Source: Maritimibacter sp. (lineage in GTDB: Bacteria > Pseudomonadota > Alphaproteobacteria > Rhodobacterales > Rhodobacteraceae). From it: a stretch of 64,000 nucleotides of DNA. Where the stretch lies: assembly GCA_002695005.1 (NCBI GenBank), contig NZNT01000010.1:1-64000 (forward strand), in the 5' to 3' direction. The position numbers and the translations under genes were made by a program. The notes below the pieces were generated by a model. It had not been told where the DNA came from and did no database searches. It saw only the letters and a program-made list of their open reading frames with translations. This document shows positions 1 through 9,647 of this stretch, in pieces. Within the stretch, counting starts at the first letter, position 1. Each line of letters starts with the position of its first letter.

Positions 1-16
1 CCCGCGGCGACCCGGG

Positions 17-70
17 CGAGGGGCGCTGCCCCTCGCGCTCCCCGAGGTATTTCCGGACCGAAGAAGGGGG
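17..70. repeat. Dispersed hairpin repeat, copy 1
   Basis: A perfect 8-bp inverted repeat (CGAGGGGC at 17-24, GCCCCTCG at 28-35) is followed by a conserved tail that begins CCCCGAGGTATTTCCGGACC and ends GAAGAAGGGG. The same layout, hairpin then tail, recurs at 3643-3702 and 8178-8234. It lies just past the stop of trpE. Such intergenic elements are common in Rhodobacteraceae genomes; whether they terminate transcription or act as REP-like repeats is not clear. Nothing else is visible in 1-133. Confidence 0.7.
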
Positions 71-133
71 AATTGCGGTGTTCTGACAGGGACCTGTCGG
101 GTGCGGCCCCGGATGCGGGGCATGTACCGCCTG

Positions 134-1642
134 TCAGCTGTTGCCGGAGCGGGTGAATAGGCCCGCGTCTTCGGCGGCGCGGCGGATCGCCTTGGATTTG
201 TTCACCGTTTCCTGGAATTCGGCCTCGGGGTCGCTGTCGTAGACCACGCCGCCGCCTGCCTGGATGTAGAGCTTCTGATCCTTCACCACGGCCGTGCGCA
301 GCGCGATGCACATGTCCATGTCGCCCATCGCCGAGAAGTAGCCAACGCCGCCGCCGTAGACGCCGCGTTTTTCGGGCTCCAGCTCGTCGATGATCTCCAT
401 CGCGCGCACCTTCGGCGCGCCGGAGACGGTGCCGGCGGGGAGGCCCGCGAGCAGCGCGGAGAGCGCGTCGTGCTCCTCCGACAGCTCGCCCACCACGTTC
501 GAGACGATGTGCATGACGTGGCTGTAGCGTTCGATGATGAATTCCTCGGTCGGGTGGACCGTGCCGATCTTGGCCACGCGGCCCACGTCGTTGCGCCCGA
601 GGTCGAGGAGCATGAGGTGTTCTGCCAGTTCCTTCTGGTCCGACAGCAGGTCGTCCTCGAAGGCCTTGTCGGCCTCGGGCGTGTCGCCGCGGGGACGGGT
701 GCCGGCGATCGGGCGGATCGTCACCTCGCGCCCGAAGACGCGCACGAGGATTTCGGGCGAGGCGCCGATGACCTGAAACCCGCCGAAGTTGAAGAAGAAC
801 ATGAAGGGCGAGGGGTTCGTGCGTCGCAGAGACCGGTAGAGCGCGAAGGGCGGCAGGGGGAAGTCCTGCGTCCAGCGTTGCGCCGGGACGACCTGAAAGA
901 TGTCCCCAGCGCGGATGTAGTCCTTGGCGGTCTCGACAGCGGCGAGATAGTCGGCATGGGCGAAGTTCGAGACGGGGTCGCCGATGGGCGTCGTGTCACC
1001 CAGATCGTGGGTTGTGGGCGGCTGCCGTTCGAGGTCGCGCAGCGCGTCCTGCACCCGTTCGGCGGCCTGCGCGTAAGCCGCCTTGGCGGACAGGCCGGAG
1101 GACTGGAACACCGGCGAGACGAGGATCACCTCGCCCTTCACCCCGTCGAGCACGGCGACCACCGAGGGGCGCATCATCACGGCGTCGGGCAGGCCCAGCG
1201 GGTCGGGGTTCACGTCGGGCAGGTGTTCGACCAGCCGGATCATATCGTAGCCCAGGTAGCCGAAGAGCCCGGCGGAGGCCGCAGGCAAGGCGTCGGGCAG
1301 GTCGATTTCGCTTTCGGCGAGGATCGCGCGCAGGGAGGTGAGCGGGTCGTCTGAGACCGGCTCGAACGCGTCGGGGTCGAAGCGGGCCTGCCGGTTCACG
1401 CGGGCGGCGGTGCCGTGGCACTGCCAGATCAGGTCGGGCTTCATGCCGATGATCGAGTAGCGTCCGCGCACTTCGCCGCCGGTGACGGATTCGAGCATGA
1501 AGCTGTCCGTGCGCGCCTCGGTCAGCTTGAGCATCAGCGAGACGGGCGTGTCGAGGTCGGCGGCGAGCCGCGTGTAGACGACCTGATTCCTGCCGGCGGC
1601 CCAGCCGCGTTCGAAGGCGTCGAAGGACGGGGTCAGGGCCAT
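134..1642 (-). CDS. trpE: Anthranilate synthase component I
   Basis: This 502-residue protein is the large subunit of anthranilate synthase. It makes anthranilate from chorismate, using ammonia supplied by the TrpG subunit, as the first step of tryptophan synthesis. The N-terminal part has the MLES...GRYS segment that forms the tryptophan feedback site in this family. The C-terminal chorismate-binding half shows the GTRPRG, DLGRNDVGR, PAGTVSGAPK and GGGVVYDSDPEAE blocks typical of TrpE. It starts 8 nt after the ppiD-like gene ends and is probably transcribed with it, well apart from trpG and trpD further upstream on the same strand. Length and motifs fit an intact enzyme. Confidence 0.96.
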   Translation of the reverse strand: MALTPSFDAFERGWAAGRNQVVYTRLAADLDTPVSLMLKLTEARTDSFMLESVTGGEVRGRYSIIGMKPDLIWQCHGTAARVNRQARFDPDAFEPVSDDPLTSLRAILAESEIDLPDALPAASAGLFGYLGYDMIRLVEHLPDVNPDPLGLPDAVMMRPSVVAVLDGVKGEVILVSPVFQSSGLSAKAAYAQAAERVQDALRDLERQPPTTHDLGDTTPIGDPVSNFAHADYLAAVETAKDYIRAGDIFQVVPAQRWTQDFPLPPFALYRSLRRTNPSPFMFFFNFGGFQVIGASPEILVRVFGREVTIRPIAGTRPRGDTPEADKAFEDDLLSDQKELAEHLMLLDLGRNDVGRVAKIGTVHPTEEFIIERYSHVMHIVSNVVGELSEEHDALSALLAGLPAGTVSGAPKVRAMEIIDELEPEKRGVYGGGVGYFSAMGDMDMCIALRTAVVKDQKLYIQAGGGVVYDSDPEAEFQETVNKSKAIRRAAEDAGLFTRSGNS

Positions 1643-1650
1643 GTCTCAGC

Positions 1651-3492
1651 TCACGGGAAGTTGGCGTGGACGGCGTTGATCATCGCCTGGTCGAGCGAGA
1701 CGCCCGCCTGGTCTTCGAGCGCGGAGGAGAAGGCGTCCTGAAGGTCGAGGCCGAGGGTCTGGGACATGCGTTGCGAAAAGGCCGACTTGATCTGCTGCGC
1801 CTCGTCGCTGTCCTGATCGGGGGACTGGATGTCGGTGAGGCCGACGACGACGACCTGTCCGTTGCCGCGCACGACCTGCCAGCTGCCTTCGGCCATCGTG
1901 AAGGCCTGTTCCACCATGTTCTCGGGCGCGCCCTGGATGAAGGCGGTGCGCGGGACGTCCTCTTCCAGCACCTCGGTGAGGCCGACGGTGGAGGGGGCTT
2001 CGGCGCCGCTTTCGAATTCGGGCAGGAGCGCCTCGGCGCGGGCCACGAGGGCGTCGGCGAGGGCGTTCTGTTCCCACAGGGCCTGAACCTCGTCGCGGAC
2101 CTCGTCGAAGGGGCGCAGGGTGGGTTCGGTGATTTCGTCGAGGCGCAGGGCGAAGACCGATCCGTCTTCGAGCTCGGTCACCTGCGGGAAGTCGTTCACG
2201 CTGGCCTCCGCGGCGGCCTCGCGGAAGGGGGCGTAGGCGGCGATACCGTCGTCCATCCCTTCGGTCCAGCCGATGGTGTCGAGCGGCATGAGCCCTTCGG
2301 AGTCCAGTTCTTCGAGCGTGGCGCCGCCGGCGAGCATCTCGTCGATCTCGCTGGCGCGGGTGCGCACGAGGCGTCGCGCGGCGTCGGCGGCGTATTCCTC
2401 GAACAGCTGGTCGCGGGCGTCTTCGAAGCTGGTTTCCTGGGCCGACAGGATCGCGTTCATGCGCAGGAGCGCGGGGCCGAGGTCGGTCATCACGGGGCCG
2501 ACGACGCCGGGTTCCTCCAGCGCGAAGACCGGCTCGCCCGCCTGACCGAGGGCCCTCTGGCGCACGTCGCCGAGGTCGACGTCGGAGAGCGTGAGGCCGC
2601 GGGCCTCGACTTCCTGGTCGAAGGTGGTTTCGCCGGACTCGATGCGGTCGGCGGCGGCCTGTGCGTCGTCCTCGGTGCCGAAGACGAGGCGTTCGACGAG
2701 GCGGCGCTCGGGCACCTGGAACTCGTCGATGCGGGACTCGTAGAGGTCGCGAAGCTGGCCGTCGTCCATCGGAACCTCGTCCATCACGTCCTCGGGCTTG
2801 AGCCAACCATAGGTGATCTGGCGGGTTTCCGGCACGGTGAACGGGTCGGGGTTTTCGTCGTAGAACGCCTGAAGGTCGGCCTCGGTCGGTTCGGGGAGCG
2901 GCTCTTCGAGGGCCGAACGGGTCACCGGGGCCCATGTAAAGTCACGGGTTTCGCGCGCCCAGGCGTAGAGCGTGGCGGTGTAGGTGTCGGGCACGTCCAC
3001 GCCGCTCGTCACCGCGTCGGCGAGGATGGTGCGCGCGACTTCGGCGCGCAGCGATTCCTCGAACTCCTGTGCGGTGAGGCCGGACTGCTGGAGCACGAAA
3101 TCGTAGGTGTCGCGGTCGAACTGCCCGTCGACGCCCTGAAAGGCCTGAATCTCGGTCACGCGGTTGGCGAGGTTCTGGTCGCCCACGGAGAGTTTCATCC
3201 GGTCGATCTCATCCTCGAGCGCGGTGATCGAGATGACGCGCGAAAGCACGCGCTGGTCGAGCCCGATGGCCTGCGCCTCGGCCATCGTCAGGTTCTCGCC
3301 GGTCGTCGCCTGCCATGCGTTGAGCTCGGCGTTGAGCTCGCGAAAGTAGGCGGAGGCGTCGATTTCGGTGTCGCCCACCTTGCCGATGGACTGGCCGGAG
3401 CCGCCGAAATTGACCGAGCCGAAGCCGACCAGCCCGACGACGACGAGGGCCATGATGATCCAGACGAAAAAGCGCGAAATGTTCGAGAACAT
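1651..3492 (-). CDS. ppiD: Membrane-anchored periplasmic peptidyl-prolyl isomerase / chaperone (PpiD-like, SurA_N domain)
   Basis: The 613-residue protein begins with one membrane segment (about residues 10-30, rich in Ile, Val and Gly) and then a long, acidic periplasmic region. The N-terminal SurA-like chaperone region carries the QAFQGVDGQFDRDTYD segment; a parvulin-like region follows near the middle. This matches the PpiD family, which helps outer-membrane and secreted proteins fold at the periplasmic face of the inner membrane. The isomerase domain is hard to judge by eye and may be inactive, as in many PpiD proteins. trpE follows after 8 nt, an arrangement often seen in Rhodobacterales. 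The symbol is by family resemblance. Confidence 0.85.
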   Translation of the reverse strand: MFSNISRFFVWIIMALVVVGLVGFGSVNFGGSGQSIGKVGDTEIDASAYFRELNAELNAWQATTGENLTMAEAQAIGLDQRVLSRVISITALEDEIDRMKLSVGDQNLANRVTEIQAFQGVDGQFDRDTYDFVLQQSGLTAQEFEESLRAEVARTILADAVTSGVDVPDTYTATLYAWARETRDFTWAPVTRSALEEPLPEPTEADLQAFYDENPDPFTVPETRQITYGWLKPEDVMDEVPMDDGQLRDLYESRIDEFQVPERRLVERLVFGTEDDAQAAADRIESGETTFDQEVEARGLTLSDVDLGDVRQRALGQAGEPVFALEEPGVVGPVMTDLGPALLRMNAILSAQETSFEDARDQLFEEYAADAARRLVRTRASEIDEMLAGGATLEELDSEGLMPLDTIGWTEGMDDGIAAYAPFREAAAEASVNDFPQVTELEDGSVFALRLDEITEPTLRPFDEVRDEVQALWEQNALADALVARAEALLPEFESGAEAPSTVGLTEVLEEDVPRTAFIQGAPENMVEQAFTMAEGSWQVVRGNGQVVVVGLTDIQSPDQDSDEAQQIKSAFSQRMSQTLGLDLQDAFSSALEDQAGVSLDQAMINAVHANFP

Positions 3493-3642
3493 GGGCGTGT
3501 CCTTGTTAGGGTCAGTGGGTTGTAACGGTCACTCGGATGATTGCCAACAGGGGTTTTCGGAGGGAACGCTGGCGTGCGGAGCGCGCGGTCGCGCGCGCAG
3601 GATTTGCGCCGTCCTGCGCTGGCGCGCAGGGCGTCGCGGCGG

Positions 3643-3702
3643 GCGGGGGAGGCCAGCCTCCCCCGCGGCCCCCTCCGAGGTATTTTCGGACCGAAGAAGG
3701 GG
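3643..3702. repeat. Dispersed hairpin repeat, copy 2
   Basis: A perfect 10-bp inverted repeat (GCGGGGGAGG at 3643-3652, CCTCCCCCGC at 3657-3666) is followed by the tail CCGAGGTATTTTCGGACCG and then AAGAAGGGG, nearly identical to copy 1 at 17-70. It sits between the stop of the aminotransferase gene and the start of the ppiD-like gene on the minus strand, so it may separate the trpGD-aminotransferase and ppiD-trpE transcription units. Confidence 0.7.
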
Positions 3703-3703
3703 A

Positions 3704-4873
3704 TCAGGCGAGGTGTGCGAGCCGGGTCATCAGGGTGGCGATGCCGGTCCGGTCGATATTGGCGAAGGCGATGCGCAGGTGGGCCGCGCCGGACGGGTCG
3801 CCGTCGGGGGTGAACATCGTGCCGGGCAGGGCGAGCACGGCGATGTCGTCGACCATGCGCCGGGCGAGCGTGGCGCTCGTTTCGTCGAACGGGTGGCGGA
3901 CATAGGCGAAATAGGCGCCGGCGCTGGAGAGCTGCCAGCCGGGGAGGGTGGCGATGCCTTCCTCGACAGCGCCGCGCCGGGCGAGGATTTCCGCGCGTTC
4001 GCCCGCGAGCCACCCGGAGAGGTTCTCAAGCCCCCAGAGCGCGGCGTGCTGGCCGATCTGGTTGGGGCAGATGGCGACCGTGTCGAGAAACTTCTCGGCT
4101 GCCGTGAGGCGTTCGGGGCTTGCGATGAGCGCGCCCACGCGGTGGCCAGTCAGGCGGTAGGCCTTGGAGAAGGAGTAGAGGTGGATGAGCGTGTCGGACC
4201 ACGCCGGGTCCGCGAAGAGGTCATGCGGTGCGCCGGGGCGGCTGTCGAAATCGCGGTAGGTCTCGTCGAGGATCAGGGCGAGCCCGTGGCGGCGGGCCAG
4301 TGCCGCGAAGGCGTGGACGAGGTCCGCCGGGTATTCGACGCCCGCCGGGTTGTTCGGCGTCACGAGCACGATGGCGCGGGTGCGGTCGGTGAGGCGGGCC
4401 TCGGCTTCGGCCACAGTCGGCAGAAGCTCCGGGCCGGTGGGAAGCGGCACCGGGCGCACGCCGGAGAGTGTGAGCCACATGTGGTGGTTGAAATACCACG
4501 GGGTCGGCAGAAGCACCTCGTCCCCCGGTCCCGCGAGGGTGGCGAGGGCGGCGCAGAAGGCCTGATTGCAGCCCTGGGTGATCGCGACATTGCCCGGTGT
4601 GACGGGGCCGCCGTAGTGGCGCGAGACCTGTTGCGCCAGTTCCTCCCGCAAGTCCGGCAAGCCGAGAACGGGGCCGTAGACATGGGCTGCGGGCAGGGTG
4701 AGCGCGGTCTGCGCCATCGCTTCGCGCAATGCCTGGGGCGGCGGGTCCACCGGGGCGGCCTGCGAGACGTTGAGCAGGGGTAGATCGGGGGCGAAGGTCT
4801 TGTCCGCGACCCATCGCTTCGCCTCGACGACCGGCGAGGGGCGGGTCGCAGCGAGGTTGGGGTTCACGATCAT
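3704..4873 (-). CDS. PLP-dependent class I/II aminotransferase
   Basis: The 389-residue protein is a fold-type I aminotransferase. The PLP lysine lies in [15 protein letters not shown], with NNPAGV and the LDETYRDF aspartate/tyrosine block upstream, as in the aspartate-aminotransferase superfamily. The substrate cannot be read from the sequence; an aromatic or aspartate/alanine-type acceptor is possible. Its start overlaps the end of trpD by 4 nt, so it is translated as the third gene of trpG-trpD-aminotransferase. In many Rhodobacterales trpC follows trpD at this place, so the aminotransferase is an unusual occupant and may have a role tied to aromatic amino acids. That link is inference from position only. 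Confidence 0.85.
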   Translation of the reverse strand: MIVNPNLAATRPSPVVEAKRWVADKTFAPDLPLLNVSQAAPVDPPPQALREAMAQTALTLPAAHVYGPVLGLPDLREELAQQVSRHYGGPVTPGNVAITQGCNQAFCAALATLAGPGDEVLLPTPWYFNHHMWLTLSGVRPVPLPTGPELLPTVAEAEARLTDRTRAIVLVTPNNPAGVEYPADLVHAFAALARRHGLALILDETYRDFDSRPGAPHDLFADPAWSDTLIHLYSFSKAYRLTGHRVGALIASPERLTAAEKFLDTVAICPNQIGQHAALWGLENLSGWLAGERAEILARRGAVEEGIATLPGWQLSSAGAYFAYVRHPFDETSATLARRMVDDIAVLALPGTMFTPDGDPSGAAHLRIAFANIDRTGIATLMTRLAHLA

Positions 4874-5889
4874 GCGGCGGACTGCGTGATCTTCGCGAGC
4901 CCTTCGACCTTGGCCCTGGCCGCACCGCTGTCGATCGCCTCGCGCGCCATCTCGACCCCCTCGGGGAGGGCGGAGGCTTTGCCGGCCACGACAAGGGCGG
5001 CGGCGGCGTTGAAGCAGACTGCGTCACGGTAAGCGCCGGGCGCGCCGTCCAGAAGGCCCGCGAAGGCTTTGCCGTTCTCCTCGGGCGTGCCGCCGAGGAT
5101 GTCCCTGAACGGGTGGACCGGGAGGCCCGCGTCCTCCGGGTGGATCTCCATCCCGGTGATCTTGCCGTCGGCCAGCGCCGCGACCGAGGTGGGGCCGGAA
5201 ATGGCGATTTCATCCGTGCCGTCGGAGCCGTGGACGAGCCAGGCGGCCTCGGACCCCAGATCGCGCAGAGCTTCCGCCATCGGGAAGATGAGGTCGACGG
5301 CGAAGGCGCCGGTGAGTTGGCGCTTCACGCCCGCCGGATTGGTGAGGGGGCCCAGGATGTTGAAGATCGTCTTGCAGCCCAGTTCCGTGCGCACCGGCAT
5401 GACGTGTTTCATCGCCGGGTGGTGCATCGGGGCCATCATGAAGCCGATGCCGACCTCGGCCAGCGCGCGTTCGACCACGGGCGCCTCGACCATCACGTCG
5501 ATCCCCATGACGCCGAGCGCATCGGCCGAGCCGGATTTGGAGCTGAGGTTGCGGTTGCCGTGCTTGGCGACCGGCACGCCCGCGCCCGCCACGACAAAGG
5601 CGGTGGCGGTGGAGATGTTGAGCGTGCCCATGCCGTCGCCGCCGGTGCCGACGATGTCCATCGCGCCCTCGGGGGCCTTCACCGGCACGCAGGCCGCGCG
5701 CATGGCGGCGGCGGCGGCGGCATATTCGGCGACGGATTCGCCGCGGGCGCGCATGGCCATCAGGAGCCCCGCGATCTGGGCGTTGGTCGCGGTGCCTTCG
5801 AAAAGCTCCTGGAAAGCGGCCTCGGCCTGCGTGCGCGACAGCGGCCCTTCGGAGGCCGCGAAGATCAGGGGCTTCATCGTGTCGCTCAT
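4870..5889 (-). CDS. trpD: Anthranilate phosphoribosyltransferase
   Basis: The protein (339 residues from the chosen start, MSDTMKPL) joins anthranilate to PRPP in tryptophan synthesis. The [14 protein letters not shown] phosphate-binding block, the [15 protein letters not shown] segment and the NILGPLTNP block are all present as in intact TrpD. The start at 5889 overlaps the stop of trpG as ATGA, which indicates translational coupling; longer upstream readings in this frame overlap trpG and give non-TrpD residues. The downstream aminotransferase start overlaps its end. Confidence 0.95.
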   Translation of the reverse strand: MSDTMKPLIFAASEGPLSRTQAEAAFQELFEGTATNAQIAGLLMAMRARGESVAEYAAAAAAMRAACVPVKAPEGAMDIVGTGGDGMGTLNISTATAFVVAGAGVPVAKHGNRNLSSKSGSADALGVMGIDVMVEAPVVERALAEVGIGFMMAPMHHPAMKHVMPVRTELGCKTIFNILGPLTNPAGVKRQLTGAFAVDLIFPMAEALRDLGSEAAWLVHGSDGTDEIAISGPTSVAALADGKITGMEIHPEDAGLPVHPFRDILGGTPEENGKAFAGLLDGAPGAYRDAVCFNAAAALVVAGKASALPEGVEMAREAIDSGAARAKVEGLAKITQSAA

Positions 5890-6467
5890 GCGGGCACCTT
5901 CACCGTGTCGAGAAAATTGCGGATCATCGCGTGGCCGTGTTCGGACCGGATGCTTTCGGGGTGGAACTGGACGCCTTCGATGGGAAGCGTGCGGTGACGC
6001 AGGCCCATGATGGTGCCGTCCTCGAGCCATGCCGTCACCTCGAGGCTGTCGGGGAGGCTGTCACGCTCCACCACCAGCGAGTGATAGCGCGTGCCCTTGA
6101 GGGGCGAGGGGAGACCCGCGAAGACGCCGGCGCCCTCGTGGATGATCTCGCCCATCTTGCCGTGCACGATCTCGGAGTGGCGCACGACCTTGCCGCCGAA
6201 GGCCTGACCGATGGTCTGGTGTCCGAGGCAGACGCCCATGAGGGGCATGCCCGCCTCGGCGGCGGCCAGTGTGAGGGGCAGGCAGATGCCCGCGGCGTCC
6301 GGATCGCAGGGGCCGGGGGAGAGCACGATGGCCTCGGGGCGCATCCCCATCGCCTCCTGCACGTTCAGGGCGTCATTGCGCATGACGGTGATATCCGCCC
6401 CAAGCTCGCCGAAGTAATGGACGAGGTTGTAGGTGAAACTGTCGTAATTATCGATGAGCAGGATCAT
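5886..6467 (-). CDS. trpG: Anthranilate synthase component II (glutamine amidotransferase)
   Basis: The 193-residue class I glutamine amidotransferase supplies ammonia to TrpE. The nucleophile cysteine is in GVCLGHQ, and the histidine-glutamate pair is in [12 protein letters not shown]. The N-terminal [20 protein letters not shown] is the usual TrpG/PabA opening. It is the first gene of trpG-trpD-aminotransferase, divergent from the polysaccharide-deacetylase-like gene. It could also serve para-aminobenzoate synthesis, as in some bacteria with one shared subunit. A trpG apart from trpE is common in this group. Confidence 0.95.
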   Translation of the reverse strand: MILLIDNYDSFTYNLVHYFGELGADITVMRNDALNVQEAMGMRPEAIVLSPGPCDPDAAGICLPLTLAAAEAGMPLMGVCLGHQTIGQAFGGKVVRHSEIVHGKMGEIIHEGAGVFAGLPSPLKGTRYHSLVVERDSLPDSLEVTAWLEDGTIMGLRHRTLPIEGVQFHPESIRSEHGHAMIRNFLDTVKVPA

Positions 6468-6585
6468 GTGCGGCGCCTTGGGGCTTTCATCAGGGCAGGG
6501 TCGCGGTATACATGTTCAGAGCCGGGCCCGAGGGTCAAGAGCACCGGGCGCAGGCGGCGGAACGAACACGAGAACGGGGGCAGAT

Positions 6586-8115
6586 TTGGCGAGCGGAACG
6601 ATATCCGGGGTGCTGGTCGGGGCGGTCGTCGCGGTCGTTGGTGTCACGGCGGCGGCGGTGCTGATCGAGCCCGTCGAGATGCAGCCCTCCGCGCCGGTGA
6701 CGCCGGTGGCCGAGGCGCCCGATCCTGCGCCGGACACGCCGCCGCAGGCGGAGGAGGCCGAAGAGGCGCCCGTTGTGACGGATGAGCCTGAGGCGGCCGA
6801 GGCGGAGCCGGAGACGGAAACCGAGGTAGAGCCGCCGGACGAGGGCGCAGACGCGCAACCGCAGGCGGATGTTGCCGAGCCGGTGGAAGACCCCGCGCCG
6901 GCGCCCGAGATCGTGGTCACTGATACTGTGGAGGCCGAGCCGGAGGCGGCGGACCCCGTGGAGCCGGTAGAGCCAGAGGCGCAGGCAGCGGACGCAGCCG
7001 ACGAAACGCCTGAGCCGCAAGAGGCGACGGGTGAGGCGGACCCCGAGATGGCTGCGCCCACTGATGAAGTGGAACCGGAGGTGGCAGCGGCCCCGGATGA
7101 GGCGGACGATGCCACTGAGATGACCGTGGAGACGCCGGAGGAGCCGACCGTTACCGGGTCAGCGCGGGACGGTGACAGCGCGCCGGCCGCGCAGGAGCCT
7201 GAGGCGCGCGCGCAGCTTCCGACGATCGTTGCCCCCGCGAACCCATCGCAGCCCGACGTGGCGTTGCCGGAGGACGACGGGACCTTGCGCACGGCGGGTC
7301 AGAGCGTCTTTGATCCGCCGCCGATCCCGGAGCAGGAGGACCGTCTGGAAGAGGACGCGCCCAACCCGGATGCGGATATCGTCACCGGGCGGCTTCCGTC
7401 CATCGGCGAGACCGCCGCGCAAGAGGCCGCGGAGGCCGGGCCGCAGCCCGCGATCCGGCGCAATGCCCTGCCATTCGAGCGCAGCCCCGGCCTGCCGGAA
7501 ATGGCTGTCGTGCTGCTCGATACCGGGGCGGGGCGCAGCGAGGTGGGCGATCTGGCGGTGATGCCGTTCCCGCTTTCGGTTGCGGTGGATGCCTCGGCGC
7601 CCGACGCGCAGGAGGCGATCCGGTTCTACCGCTCGAACGGGGCCGAGGTTGTGCTGATCGTGCCGCTGCCCGATCTTGCCACGGCGATGGACGTCGAGGT
7701 CACGTTCCAGGCCTATGCGCCCCTGATGCAGGACGTGGTCGCCGTGATGATCGAGCCGGGCGCGGGCTTCCAGGGCCTCGGCGAGGCCGCCGCTCAGGTC
7801 GTGACGAATGTGGACGAGAAGGGGCTGGGCCTCATCACCTATCCCGAAGGGCTCAACACCGGTCACAAGACGGCGGTGCGCGACGATGTGCCGGCCGGGC
7901 TGGTGTTCCGCGATCTCGACGGTGAGGGACAGGGGGGCGACGTGATCCGCCGGTTCCTTGACAACGTGGCGTTCCGCGCGCGCAACGAGGAGCAGGTGAT
8001 CGCGGTGGCGCGGGTGAAGCCCGAGTCGATCCAGGCGCTTCTTGAATGGTCGCTGGGCAACCGAGCGCAGACGGTGGATTTCGCGCCTGTCTCGGCGGTT
8101 CTGCTGGACGACTAG
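6586..8115 (+). CDS. Divergent polysaccharide deacetylase family protein (DUF610/YibQ-like) with long acidic Pro/Ala/Glu linker
   Basis: From a TTG start at 6586 (preceded by a GGGGG ribosome-binding stretch) the product is 509 residues. It opens with a membrane anchor (LASGTISGVLVGAVVAVVGV), then about 200 residues of low-complexity Pro, Ala and Glu, then a folded C-terminal domain starting near [22 protein letters not shown]. That domain resembles the divergent polysaccharide deacetylase (DUF610) family, with PLSVAVDASAPDAQEAIRFYR and VVLIVPLP segments. The reading frame is open further upstream to an ATG at 6454, but that start would overlap trpG on the other strand and the extra residues look non-coding. 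Probably an inner-membrane-tethered periplasmic protein of unknown substrate. Confidence 0.75.
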   Translation: MASGTISGVLVGAVVAVVGVTAAAVLIEPVEMQPSAPVTPVAEAPDPAPDTPPQAEEAEEAPVVTDEPEAAEAEPETETEVEPPDEGADAQPQADVAEPVEDPAPAPEIVVTDTVEAEPEAADPVEPVEPEAQAADAADETPEPQEATGEADPEMAAPTDEVEPEVAAAPDEADDATEMTVETPEEPTVTGSARDGDSAPAAQEPEARAQLPTIVAPANPSQPDVALPEDDGTLRTAGQSVFDPPPIPEQEDRLEEDAPNPDADIVTGRLPSIGETAAQEAAEAGPQPAIRRNALPFERSPGLPEMAVVLLDTGAGRSEVGDLAVMPFPLSVAVDASAPDAQEAIRFYRSNGAEVVLIVPLPDLATAMDVEVTFQAYAPLMQDVVAVMIEPGAGFQGLGEAAAQVVTNVDEKGLGLITYPEGLNTGHKTAVRDDVPAGLVFRDLDGEGQGGDVIRRFLDNVAFRARNEEQVIAVARVKPESIQALLEWSLGNRAQTVDFAPVSAVLLDD

Positions 8116-8177
8116 GGGTTTCAGGCCGGTGCGCGCTGTCGCGCGCGCTTGTTTGATTGCGTTCGAGCCACGCAGGC

Positions 8178-8234
8178 TTTGGGGGCTGTCTGCCCCCAAA
8201 CCCCCGAGGATATTTCCCGACCGGAAAGATGGGG
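8178..8234. repeat. Dispersed hairpin repeat, copy 3
   Basis: A perfect 9-bp inverted repeat (TTTGGGGGC at 8178-8186, GCCCCCAAA at 8192-8200) is followed by a tail beginning CCCCCGAGGATATTTCCCGA and ending AAGATGGGG. Hairpin and tail match the layout of copies at 17-70 and 3643-3702. It lies between two convergent genes, so it is 3' to both. Confidence 0.65.
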
Positions 8235-8324
8235 TGCGTGTAAGCGCGTTCGGGTCTCGCGGCGCGGGTCTTCGAGTGTGCTGCGCGAATTTTTGGCTGG
8301 AAAGTTCAGGTGGTTTGTGAGGAG

Positions 8325-8358
8325 GCGCGCCCAGGTGTCTGGGCGCGCTCGGTTTTTT
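8325..8358 (+). terminator. Rho-independent terminator (plus-strand direction)
   Basis: A perfect 10-bp stem (GCGCGCCCAG at 8325-8334, CTGGGCGCGC at 8339-8348) with a GTGT loop is followed by TCGG and six T residues at 8353-8358. It reads in the direction of the polysaccharide-deacetylase-like gene, though 210 nt past its stop, and ends at the last codon of convergent metY. Confidence 0.75.
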
Positions 8359-9647
8359 CAGGTGGCGGCTGCCAGGGCCTGATCGAGGTCGGCGATGATG
8401 TCGTCGACCGCCTCGATCCCGACCGAGAAGCGCACCACGTTGTTGCCCGCACCCGCCGCTTCGCGCTGCTCATCGGTGAGCTGGCGGTGTGTGGTGGAGG
8501 CGGAGTGGATCACCAGCGAGCGGGTGTCGCCGAGGTTGGCCACATGGCTGAAGAGCTTGAGGCTGTTCACGAGCTTGACGCAGGTGTCGTAGCCGCCCTT
8601 GAGCGTCACGGTGAAGAGCCCGCCGGTGCCGCGCGGGCAGATCCGCTTGCCCGTCTCGTGGTAGGGCGAGGAGGCGAGGCCGGCATAGGTCACCTTTTCC
8701 ACCGCCTCGTGTTTTTCCAGCCATTCCGCGACCTTCTGGGCGTTCTCGGTATGCTTGTCCATGCGCAGGCTCAGGGTTTCGATCCCCATGAGCGTGTAAT
8801 GCGCGGCCTGCGGGTTCATGGTCATGCCGAGGTCGCGCAGCCCGATGGCGATGGAGTGGAAGGTGAAGGCCATCGCGCCCAGGGCCGCGTGGAAGGTGAT
8901 CCCGTGATAGGCGGGTTCCGGTTCGGAGAGCGACGGGAACTTGTCCGAGGCGGACCAGTCGAACTTGCCCGAATCCACGATGCAGCCGCCGGTCACGGTG
9001 CCGTTGCCGGTGAGGTATTTCGTGGTGGAATGCACGACCAGCGTGGCCCCGTGGGCGATCGGGTTGCACAGGTAAGGCGTGGCCGAGGTGTTGTCGACGA
9101 TGAGCGGGATGCCGGCCTCGTCCGCCACCTTGCCGATGGCCGCGAGGTCCGTGACGACGCCGCCCGGGTTCGCGATGGATTCGCAAAACAGCGCGCGGGT
9201 GTCGTCGTCGATGGCCGCCGCGACCGCCGCCGGGTCGTCGAAATCGACGAAGGTGCAGGACCAGCCGAAGCGTTTGAACACCTGCGTGAACTGCGTGTAG
9301 GTGCCGCCGTAAAGGCGGGTGGAGGCCACGATGTTGCGCCCCGGCGCCATCAGCGGGTAGAGCGCCATGAGCTGGGCCGCGTGGCCCGACGAGGTGCACA
9401 CGCCCCCCGCGCCGCCTTCGAGCGCCACGATCCGGTTGGCGAGCGCGCCGACCGTGGGATTGGTGAGGCGGGAATAGATGTAGCCCACCTCTTCGAGGTT
9501 GAAGAGCCGGGCCGCGTGGTCGGCGTCTTTGAATACATAAGATGTTGTTTGATAGATCGGCACTTGGCGCGCGCCGGTGGCCGGGTCCGGCTCGGTACCT
9601 GCATGGACTTGCAGGGTTTCGAAGCCGTTCATCTGTGCGTCTGTCAT
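8358..9647 (-). CDS. metY: O-acetylhomoserine aminocarboxypropyltransferase (O-acetylhomoserine sulfhydrylase)
   Basis: The 429-residue PLP enzyme belongs to the Cys/Met metabolism family and most resembles MetY, which makes homocysteine from O-acetylhomoserine and sulfide. Typical blocks are QTTSYVF, EGGAGGVCTSSGHAAQ, the PLP lysine in VHSTTKYLTGNG, and TRSLVIHSASTTHRQL near the C-terminus. The length of about 430 residues is usual for MetY rather than the shorter cystathionine enzymes. It is a single gene, divergent from the VOC pseudogene. No SAM riboswitch is evident in the 114 nt upstream. Confidence 0.92.
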   Translation of the reverse strand: MTDAQMNGFETLQVHAGTEPDPATGARQVPIYQTTSYVFKDADHAARLFNLEEVGYIYSRLTNPTVGALANRIVALEGGAGGVCTSSGHAAQLMALYPLMAPGRNIVASTRLYGGTYTQFTQVFKRFGWSCTFVDFDDPAAVAAAIDDDTRALFCESIANPGGVVTDLAAIGKVADEAGIPLIVDNTSATPYLCNPIAHGATLVVHSTTKYLTGNGTVTGGCIVDSGKFDWSASDKFPSLSEPEPAYHGITFHAALGAMAFTFHSIAIGLRDLGMTMNPQAAHYTLMGIETLSLRMDKHTENAQKVAEWLEKHEAVEKVTYAGLASSPYHETGKRICPRGTGGLFTVTLKGGYDTCVKLVNSLKLFSHVANLGDTRSLVIHSASTTHRQLTDEQREAAGAGNNVVRFSVGIEAVDDIIADLDQALAAAT

